From Mesoaciditogaceae bacterium (GTDB taxonomy: Bacteria; Thermotogota; Thermotogae; Mesoaciditogales; Mesoaciditogaceae): a DNA stretch of 7,365 nt. The notes under the pieces were generated by a model. That model was not told the DNA's origin, did not search any database, and was given only the letters and a program-made list of their open reading frames with translations. Both the position numbers and the translations under genes were made by a program. The stretch lies in assembly GCA_015486145.1 (NCBI GenBank), contig WFSH01000130.1, positions 1-7,365 of the forward strand, in the 5' to 3' direction. Shown here one piece after another: positions 1 to 5,482 of the stretch. The number at the start of each line of letters is the position of its first letter. Within the stretch, counting starts at the first letter, position 1.

Positions 1-22
1 CGGAGATGTGTATAAGAGACAG
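1..22 (+). other. Residual Nextera Read 2 / Tn5 mosaic-end adapter (artefact)
   Basis: Bases 4-22 read AGATGTGTATAAGAGACAG, the 19-base Tn5 mosaic end used in Nextera libraries. The three preceding bases, CGG, are those that precede the mosaic end in the Read 2 adapter; the Read 1 adapter has CGTC there. This is untrimmed library sequence at the contig end, not part of the genome. Genomic DNA begins at about base 23. Confidence 0.97.
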
Positions 23-23
23 C

Positions 24-134
24 TTTACCGGAGGAAATGTGCAAAGAAACAAAGTCTACAAGGTGGAGGTAAAAGATGTCACTGATGAAGCGGGCAATAC
101 TATTGGAAACAACTTTACCGGTTGGGCTTTCTAA
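24..134 (+). CDS. C-terminal end of an Ig-like (SbsA/Big_5-type) exported protein, 5' truncated
   Basis: An open frame enters from the contig edge and ends at TAA 132-134, giving 36 residues that start FTGGNVQ and end NNFTGWAF. The centre (VYKVEVKDVTDEAGNTI) has the pattern of the last strands of SbsA-like/Big_5 Ig domains: alternating hydrophobic strand, then D-x-x-G-N turn, then a short final strand. The lipoprotein at 1989-3410 ends with a similar module (TTGLRDLYGRVIKISFDIP), so the two may be paralogous or share a domain. The stop is one base from the ATG at 136, which suggests cotranscription. The rest of the protein lies outside the window and its role is unknown. The frame is read directly; the domain call is by eye. 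Confidence 0.75.
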   Translation, partial: FTGGNVQRNKVYKVEVKDVTDEAGNTIGNNFTGWAF

Positions 135-135
135 A

Positions 136-1449
136 ATGAAAGCGTTGAAAATGAAGAAGGCTTTTTTGGTTGTGGGTGTGCTGCTCATGCTGCTGTTTTC
201 AGCGGCATGGGCGCAGCCTTTTGTCGTTCATTCAACTGGCTTGGGACCATCTTTTGAAGTGTATCCCGCAGTTGTGATTCAAGGGAAAAGCGGCTTTAAC
301 ATCACGCTGAAATCGAGTAACACGAATGTTGTGTACGAGTACAAATTTGGTAAAAGGATTTTCTTCAATCAAAAAAGCCTTGTACAAAATGTATCGTTGA
401 GGGATGATTCTTACTCTTACATCACGATCAAAGCTAAAGTTAAAGCCAAGAATCAGTGTGAGCCGTGTAATACCTCGGTGGCGACAATTTTGCTCATTTC
501 ACCAAAGATAGGTGTAAATGTGGACAAAGACATTTCTGTTTGGGCAACCCCAAGTGCTTTCGATTCAAGTTCACAAAGCACGGGAACTATTTTTGTACTC
601 GTGAATTCTTATTTTGGGAGAAAGTTCCTCACGGTTCGCGTTGGCAAGGTGACCGTAATGAACGCGTCATTTTCCCCATTTTCCGATTATCCCAGAATGT
701 TTAAGGTTCCGTTTAACGTGAAGCGTTTAGGTGTTGGTGGGAAACAGCCCATTCAAGCCGTGTTGACTTTGAGCAACGGTGCTAAAATAAGTGCCACCAG
801 TTCGGTTGTTGCATGTTCAACACCTACTGTGCAATCTTTTTCGATTTCTCCAAAGATAGTCGCACCTGAAAAAGATGTTATGCTCAAGGTTTTGGCGAAT
901 GTGAGCGATTGTGTTGGGATTAAGAGAGTTAGCGTAAATGGGATTTTGACTAAATACACTCAAAATGAGTATGGAGAATGGGTATATTCTGCCACTGTCC
1001 CTGTGAATTTTTCGAATGTCACCACCGGTGCAACCAAAGTGATTTTTACGATCAAAGTTACCGACGGTCTTGGCAGAACGTATGTGAAGCTTGAAAATAA
1101 AGAGTTTGGTGTAAAACCTCGCACTCCTACCGATCTTCACGTGATATCCAAGGGATTCAATTTCATCACAATTGGCTGGAATCCGTCTCCTGGAGCCACG
1201 AAATACGAGATCTATCGTTCAACGAATGGAAAAACATTCCGTTTGATCACCAAAACGAATGAGACCAAATATGTGGATGGGAATTTAATACCTTCCACGG
1301 TGTATTATTACAAGGTGAAAGCAACGAACGCAAGTGGGTCAAGTGGTTTCTCAAAAGTAATTAAAGGACCGACACTGGAAATTTGGTGGTCATTGATTGG
1401 AATATTTGGATCGATCTTGATATTGTTGCTGCTAACTCTCTATTGGTAA
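136..1449 (+). CDS. Exported Ig-like/FN3 protein with C-terminal membrane anchor
   Basis: From ATG 136 the protein is 437 residues. Residues 1-26 form a signal peptide: basic MKALKMKK, hydrophobic core, and AWA before QPF as the likely cleavage site. The mature part is beta-rich with many Asn, Ser and Thr. A probable Ig-like domain spans about 228-325 and a recognisable FN3 domain about 329-411 (PTDLHVISKG, then ITIGWNPSPGATKYEIYRS, then YYYKVKATNASG). Residues 417-436 are a hydrophobic helix (SLIGIFGSILILLLLTLYW) that ends the protein with no basic tail. Four cysteines remain, including C108-x2-C111. The protein is probably envelope-anchored and extracytoplasmic; its function is unknown. An in-frame ATG at 76 has a strong upstream SD (GGTGGAGGT, 62-70) but would bury the signal peptide behind 20 residues and overlap the upstream gene, so ATG 136 (or 151) is preferred. 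Confidence 0.82.
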   Translation: MKALKMKKAFLVVGVLLMLLFSAAWAQPFVVHSTGLGPSFEVYPAVVIQGKSGFNITLKSSNTNVVYEYKFGKRIFFNQKSLVQNVSLRDDSYSYITIKAKVKAKNQCEPCNTSVATILLISPKIGVNVDKDISVWATPSAFDSSSQSTGTIFVLVNSYFGRKFLTVRVGKVTVMNASFSPFSDYPRMFKVPFNVKRLGVGGKQPIQAVLTLSNGAKISATSSVVACSTPTVQSFSISPKIVAPEKDVMLKVLANVSDCVGIKRVSVNGILTKYTQNEYGEWVYSATVPVNFSNVTTGATKVIFTIKVTDGLGRTYVKLENKEFGVKPRTPTDLHVISKGFNFITIGWNPSPGATKYEIYRSTNGKTFRLITKTNETKYVDGNLIPSTVYYYKVKATNASGSSGFSKVIKGPTLEIWWSLIGIFGSILILLLLTLYW

Positions 1450-1492
1450 AGGAGGTGAAAGATCGTTAAAATTCAATGACGATCTTACGCAT
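1448..1492 (+). promoter_or_regulatory. Extended Shine-Dalgarno with a hairpin bridging to the start codon
   Basis: AAAGGAGGTGA at 1448-1458 is an 11-base match to the complement of the usual bacterial 16S rRNA 3' end. The next usable in-frame start is ATG 1493, 34 bases further on, which is too far for normal initiation. Between them is a perfect 8-bp inverted repeat, AAGATCGT (1459-1466) and ACGATCTT (1479-1486), with a 12-base loop that could close further by a G-T and an A-T pair. Folding it leaves only ACGCAT between SD and ATG, a normal spacing. Bridging hairpins of this kind are known from phage T4 late genes such as 25 and 38. No T tract follows, so it is not a terminator. The repeat is seen; the role is inferred. 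Confidence 0.7.
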
Positions 1493-1987
1493 ATGATAAA
1501 AGAACTCGTGTTGATATCTCTAATTTTATCGCTGCTTTCTATCGCAGTATTTGGGATTGCCTCAATAAACGCAAATGTGGGCGTTGTGACATCCAGCGCT
1601 TCTCCGAACTACGCAGTGGGTGTGACGATCAAGTCTTTGGGAGCTGTGGGATTTGAACTGACTGTGGAGGGAAATCTGGGAAGCAGTTTTGATTTGAGAA
1701 AGGTCGGGAGCATTCAACAATGGAATTTTATGCCCTCCATTTTGTTATCGTTGCCGAGTGGTGAAATAAGACCTTACGCCGGCATAGGGATACTCACAAG
1801 TTACGATGTTCCTGATGGAAAATTCAGTCCAATTTCACTCGAGCCCCTCTATTACAGGGGAGGAGTGGACGTGTTTTTCAAAGGTTTTTCTCTTTTTGCT
1901 GAAGCTCAAGGAACGTTCAATTATCAGCCTAAGTGGTCTTTCAGCGGTATAAACGAATGGAGATTTGGCGCAGGCTTGGCGTTCTAA
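1493..1987 (+). CDS. Small outer-membrane beta-barrel protein (predicted 8 strands)
   Basis: The protein has 164 residues. It starts with a signal peptide (hydrophobic stretch at about 5-22, likely cut after GIA at 23 or INA at 27). The rest is a run of amphipathic strands with short turns: NYAVGVTIKSL, AVGFELTVEGNL, FMPSILLSLP, IRPYAGIGILTSY, LYYRGGVDVFFKG, FSLFAEAQGTFNY and a final EWRFGAGLAF. With one near the N terminus this gives about eight strands. The C-terminal Phe with alternating hydrophobics is the classic outer-membrane protein assembly signal. Size and strand number fit OmpX/OmpA-barrel-like proteins, but no family is assigned. ATG 1493 overlaps the stop of a six-codon frame (1476-1496). 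It lies between two Ig-like envelope genes. Localisation to the outer membrane is inferred. Confidence 0.8.
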   Translation: MIKELVLISLILSLLSIAVFGIASINANVGVVTSSASPNYAVGVTIKSLGAVGFELTVEGNLGSSFDLRKVGSIQQWNFMPSILLSLPSGEIRPYAGIGILTSYDVPDGKFSPISLEPLYYRGGVDVFFKGFSLFAEAQGTFNYQPKWSFSGINEWRFGAGLAF

Positions 1988-1988
1988 A

Positions 1989-3410
1989 ATGAAGAAAATA
2001 GTGTTTTTCTTTTCGGTGGCGGTTGTGGCACTTTCATTAACCTCATGTATGCTTATAAGAGACAACATGCCACCGGTCATAACGAATTTCACAACGTCTT
2101 CGACGTTGCTTTCCAGAACAAATATATCCTTTAGTGCCGATGTGATAGATACTGGGAGCGGGCTTAGCAAAGTGGTCTTTGAGATAGATGGATCCCCGCT
2201 CCCCACATCACAAAAGGGCACTTCTTTGTATGTTGCGAATTGGTACGGCGTTTACGGTTCGCACAAAGTTGTTGTTTTGGCTGAAGATCGTGCAGGGAAT
2301 TTGTCAGAGAAGAAGGATAGTTTCTTCGTTGCCGACTCTACGCCTCCAATCGTTGAGGTGAGTTTACCAAAGACCGTGGCTGTTGGAGTAAGATTTCCGA
2401 TCACGGTAAAGGCCTACGATCTTCAAAGTGGTGTTAAATCGGTTTCAGTGACCATTGATGGAGAAAAGGTACCTCTGATTTCAAACAACATTGATTGGAT
2501 TTTTACGAACGTGGGAACACATAAAATATCAGTTACCGCTGTCAATGGGCGGGGTCTCGTGACGACGAGAACTTTTGAAATAAATTCAATTAACGCAAGA
2601 AAAGTTCCACCATACGTGCAATTTGTAAAATGGCCGGGTGTGGTAAAAAGTGGTAAAAATGCAACCTTTACGGTTTACGCTTATTCACCGAATGGCATTG
2701 GAAAGGTTTATTTGAGTTTTGACAAATCGAAACGTATTTCGTTGCCCAACGCCAACAACGTCTATAATTTTGTGATAAAGATTCCGAATGTTAGCAACGG
2801 TGTGTATCAGGCCACGTGTACCGTTGTGGATGGGGTGGGAATAAAGAAAACGATACACGAAAGTATTGTGGCACTTTCGAAAGATTCAACTGTTGATGTG
2901 ATGGTTCCAAAATTCAGTGCAAAATCTGTTATTGTGAAAATTCCTTTTTTTGCTGGCACGCTTTCCACTTCTGTTAGAATTTCTGCGTTGGTGGATGGAA
3001 TACCCGTGAGTGTTGGAGGGAGTTTCCCGAAAATGTTTGCAGTTGCACAGTTAAAACCTGGTGAGCACACGCTCGGTATAGCTTTAAACGGTAAGGTGTT
3101 TAAAACGGTGAATTTCTCTTCTAAAATTACCCCTGTAAAGGTCGTAAGAGTTTCCAAAACTTCCACAGAAATAACGATCGAATTTTCAAATCGAGTTGAG
3201 ATTTATGCAAATCCGGTGTTCGTGCTGAGTACGGGCGGTACTTCAACCGTATTGATCGATAAGAAAGACGTGGTTGTCAATGGGAAAAAAGTTTCCTTCC
3301 CACTTTCCATGCTCCCAGCTTCTTGTGTGATAAGAACAACCGGTTTAAGAGATCTTTATGGTCGGGTGATAAAAATCTCCTTTGATATTCCAACGAGTGT
3401 GAATAAATGA
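1989..3410 (+). CDS. Lipoprotein with tandem Ig-like domains
   Basis: From ATG 1989 the protein has 473 residues. It opens with a type II signal peptide: MKK, a hydrophobic core, and lipobox LTSC with the lipidated cysteine at 20. Three similar Ig-like repeats follow at about 28-117, 119-200 and 207-297, each opening with PP and carrying a 'D/N-G-x-G' turn such as SGLSKVVFEIDG, SGVKSVSVTIDG and NGIGKVYLSFD. A less clear region spans 300-385. A final module at about 386-470 resembles SbsA/Big_5 Ig domains. It is probably membrane-tethered and exposed to the periplasm or surface, as scaffold, adhesin or polymer binder; there are no catalytic motifs. The start is set by the lipobox and by the TAA-A-ATG junction with the barrel gene; an in-frame TTG at 1965 is less likely. 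The stop overlaps the next ATG (ATGA). Confidence 0.82.
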   Translation: MKKIVFFFSVAVVALSLTSCMLIRDNMPPVITNFTTSSTLLSRTNISFSADVIDTGSGLSKVVFEIDGSPLPTSQKGTSLYVANWYGVYGSHKVVVLAEDRAGNLSEKKDSFFVADSTPPIVEVSLPKTVAVGVRFPITVKAYDLQSGVKSVSVTIDGEKVPLISNNIDWIFTNVGTHKISVTAVNGRGLVTTRTFEINSINARKVPPYVQFVKWPGVVKSGKNATFTVYAYSPNGIGKVYLSFDKSKRISLPNANNVYNFVIKIPNVSNGVYQATCTVVDGVGIKKTIHESIVALSKDSTVDVMVPKFSAKSVIVKIPFFAGTLSTSVRISALVDGIPVSVGGSFPKMFAVAQLKPGEHTLGIALNGKVFKTVNFSSKITPVKVVRVSKTSTEITIEFSNRVEIYANPVFVLSTGGTSTVLIDKKDVVVNGKKVSFPLSMLPASCVIRTTGLRDLYGRVIKISFDIPTSVNK

Positions 3411-4075
3411 GAGAGCCTGAAATCGAAGAATTGAAGCACGTTTTTAGAATACTGTTAGACACTTATGGTCCTCAACATTGGTGGCCGGCGAGCACGCGTT
3501 TTGAGATCGCGATAGGGGCTATTTTGGTTCAAAATACAATGTGGAGAAATGTAAGGGTATCCATTAAGAATCTTGAAAAACTTGGACTTTTAGAGCCATA
3601 CAGGATGTATGTGGCTTCTTCTGAAAAAATTGCAAATGCCATCAAAACTTCTGGTTTCCCCAGATTAAAAACGGATCGGTTGAGGAATTTTCTGAGGTTC
3701 TTTGAGAGATTTTCATTTAACTTTGATGAATTGGGTAAATTAGAAACAGATCTTTTACTGAGATCATTGCTATCAGTGAATGGTATTGGCAGAGAAACAG
3801 CCGATTCCTTGTTGTTGTACATTTTTAAACGTCCGACACTCATAGTTGATGCTTACACGAAAAGACTTTTTTTTAGATTGGGTTATTCATCTTCGACTTT
3901 CAAAGAAAAAGCCAAATCAAAGCTTGTGGAAATGTTTGAAAATGATCCGGACAAGCTCGGAGAATTTCACGCGTTGATTGTCCAGCATTCAAAAGCTTAC
4001 TGCAGAACCAAGCCCCTCTGTGACAAATGCCCCTTAAGTAGTATGTGTGAACTTGGTGGTAGTTACGATGGCTGA
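3407..4075 (+). CDS. HhH-GPD DNA glycosylase, endonuclease III/MagIII-like (COG2231 type)
   Basis: This 222-residue protein probably removes damaged bases in base excision repair. The N-terminal part carries FEIAIGAILVQNTMWRNV, the family's helix with the Q-N-T motif. The helix-hairpin-helix is at about 121-135 (LLSVNGIGRETADS) and the catalytic Asp is D148 in LIVDAYTKR. In E. coli Nth a lyase Lys occupies the position of E130, so this looks like a monofunctional glycosylase; GxGxETAD is what I recall for MagIII-type (3-methyladenine) members. A C-terminal cluster C199-x5-C205-x2-C208-x5-C214 probably holds a 4Fe-4S centre; Nth has x6 at the first gap. Substrate is not certain. ATG overlaps the lipoprotein stop (ATGA), so translation is probably coupled; the next gene overlaps by 8 bases. 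Confidence 0.87.
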   Translation: MREPEIEELKHVFRILLDTYGPQHWWPASTRFEIAIGAILVQNTMWRNVRVSIKNLEKLGLLEPYRMYVASSEKIANAIKTSGFPRLKTDRLRNFLRFFERFSFNFDELGKLETDLLLRSLLSVNGIGRETADSLLLYIFKRPTLIVDAYTKRLFFRLGYSSSTFKEKAKSKLVEMFENDPDKLGEFHALIVQHSKAYCRTKPLCDKCPLSSMCELGGSYDG

Positions 4076-4661
4076 ACATTATTTTTCCCAAAAGCCGACA
4101 AGCGATATTGTTGAAAAGATCTTCGAAATGAAAATAAATGGAGTTAAAATAAAATTTACGAGTGTGAGTGGGGTTTTCTCTTTTGGAAAACCAGATCGGG
4201 CGTCGTTGGTGTTGATCAAAAATTTCCCAAATTTTTCAGGAGATATTTTGGATCTCGGATGTGGGTACGGTTTAATAGGAGTAACGTTAAAGGTTACGAG
4301 GCCAGAGCTTAACGTTTTTATGAGTGATATCAACGAACGGGCGATCAGGTATGCCAAGATAAATGCCAAAGACAACAATGCCGATGTTACAATTCTCAAG
4401 GGTGATGGTTTTGTACCGTGGGGGAATCGTCTTTTTGATGTTGTGACTTTTAATCCTCCTATTTCAGCCGGCAAAAAGATATGGATGGATTTGATCTCAC
4501 AAACGTACGATCATCTTAAAGATGGGGGTGCGCTTGTTTGTGTTGGATTTCATAACAAAGCGGGAAAGACTGTGGAAAGGGGAATGAAAGAGATTTTTGG
4601 TAACGTGTTGACACTTGCAAAATCTGGAGGAATACGAGTTTACATGTCAAGGAGGATTTGA
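4068..4661 (+). CDS. Class I SAM-dependent methyltransferase, RsmC-like (COG2813 type)
   Basis: The predicted product is 197 residues from ATG 4068 and is a Rossmann-fold methyltransferase of the RsmC/MTS group, whose best known members make N2-methylguanosine in 16S rRNA. The opening EHYFSQKPTS and SGVFSFGKPD are typical of the small single-domain members. SAM motif I is ILDLGCGYG (60-68), the acidic ribose-binding residue is D87 in MSDINE, and motif IV is FNPPISAGK (128-136), the NPP[IF]-type active site for exocyclic amino methylation. The length is about half of E. coli RsmC, which has a duplicated N-terminal domain. Start 4068 has GGTGGT 7 bases upstream and matches the family N terminus; GTG 4047 would add seven residues. 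The exact substrate cannot be read from sequence. Confidence 0.86.
   Translation: MAEHYFSQKPTSDIVEKIFEMKINGVKIKFTSVSGVFSFGKPDRASLVLIKNFPNFSGDILDLGCGYGLIGVTLKVTRPELNVFMSDINERAIRYAKINAKDNNADVTILKGDGFVPWGNRLFDVVTFNPPISAGKKIWMDLISQTYDHLKDGGALVCVGFHNKAGKTVERGMKEIFGNVLTLAKSGGIRVYMSRRI
4650..4655 (+). promoter_or_regulatory. Shine-Dalgarno for ecfA1
   Basis: AGGAGG lies 8 bases before TTG 4664 but only 2 bases before TTG 4658. This spacing picks TTG 4664 as the likelier start of the ATPase gene. The site lies inside the last codons of the methyltransferase gene. Confidence 0.7.
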
Positions 4662-4663
4662 AT

Positions 4664-5482
4664 TTGATAAAGTTCGAGCACGTATTTTTTCAATACGAGT
4701 ACGATAACTTACCGATCCTTGAAGATGTGAACATCGAGATTGGAGAAGGTGAGCTTATCGCACTTCTTGGTTTGAATGGCTCGGGTAAAACTTCTTTCTT
4801 CAAAATGATAAACGGCCTCTTAAAACCCTCTTCTGGAAGAGTGGTGGTAGATGGCATGGACACGAAAGAAGAGAATCTCCTTTGGGATATAAGAAAAAGA
4901 GTGGGGATGATCTTTCAAAATCCAGAAAGCCAAATTGTTGGAACGACGGTGGAAGAAGACGTTGCCTTTGGCATGGAAAATATAGGTGTTCCTCGAGAAG
5001 AAATGCTCAAAAGAGTCGATCAGGTTTTGGATTTTGTGGGCATGAGCGATCTCAAGCACGTTGAGCCTCATCGACTCTCAGGTGGACAGAAACAACTTCT
5101 CTGTGTTGCATCAACTTTAGCCATGCATCCAAAATACATGGTGATGGATGAGCCAACTTCCATGATCGATCCAATTAATCGCGAAAACATCTTGAAGATC
5201 ATCGTTGATCTTTACAAGTTTGGAAAAACCGTTCTTTTTTCCACGCATATTTTAGATGAAATAGTTGTGACTCCGAGGGTGATTTATTTGAGAAATGGAA
5301 AGGTAGTTTTTGACGGTTCTCCTGTTGAGGTGATCGATTCCGTGAAAGAAGAATTTGGAACGTCAGATTTTATAGAATTTCAATCGAATCTTTATCGATA
5401 TGGATTTATAGAACATTTTATGGATGTGGAGAAGTTGAGCGAAAGGTTGGTGAGTCTTTGTCAATCGTCTTCAAAGAGGTAA
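4664..5482 (+). CDS. ecfA1: Energy-coupling factor transporter ATP-binding protein EcfA1
   Basis: This is an ABC ATPase of an energy-coupling factor vitamin/micronutrient importer, working on the cytoplasmic face as a heterodimer with EcfA2 under the membrane protein EcfT. From TTG 4664 it has 272 residues, usual for the family. Walker A is GLNGSGKT (36-43), Q-loop Q85 lies in FQNPESQIVGTTVEEDVAFG, the signature is LSGGQ (138-142), Walker B with catalytic E163 is YMVMDE, the D-loop follows in PTSMIDP, and the switch His is H195. The FQNPxxQ Q-loop and TSM[IL]DP D-loop are typical of EcfA1 as opposed to EcfA2. TTG 4658, overlapping the previous stop, is an alternative start adding two residues. 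It overlaps the partner gene by 25 bases. No EcfT or S component is visible in the window. Confidence 0.92.
   Translation: MIKFEHVFFQYEYDNLPILEDVNIEIGEGELIALLGLNGSGKTSFFKMINGLLKPSSGRVVVDGMDTKEENLLWDIRKRVGMIFQNPESQIVGTTVEEDVAFGMENIGVPREEMLKRVDQVLDFVGMSDLKHVEPHRLSGGQKQLLCVASTLAMHPKYMVMDEPTSMIDPINRENILKIIVDLYKFGKTVLFSTHILDEIVVTPRVIYLRNGKVVFDGSPVEVIDSVKEEFGTSDFIEFQSNLYRYGFIEHFMDVEKLSERLVSLCQSSSKR

Noticed and set aside
23..121. CTTTACCGG at 23-31 and again at 113-121; nine bases, the size of a Tn5 target duplication
   Set aside because: Both copies encode FTG in the same frame, 30 codons apart in an Ig-like protein. No transposon lies between them, so it is probably a chance or protein-level repeat.
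817..1140. Minus-strand open frames such as this one and those at 1835-2221, 4079-4474 and 5739-6104
   Set aside because: Each lies opposite a plus-strand gene with clear domains or export signals; their translations show no recognisable motif and they have no RBS support.
1459..1486. Inverted repeat as a rho-independent terminator
   Set aside because: The stem is AT-balanced, is not followed by a T run and lies between an SD and a start codon.
2054..2064. TATAAGAGACA, 11 bases identical to part of the Tn5 mosaic end seen at the contig start
   Set aside because: It lies in frame just after the lipobox of the lipoprotein and the protein continues coherently on both sides; a chance match, not a chimeric adapter join.
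4882..5064. Plus-strand 60-codon frame inside ecfA1
   Set aside because: It overlaps the Q-loop region of the ATPase in another frame and encodes a low-quality basic sequence; an alternative-frame shadow.
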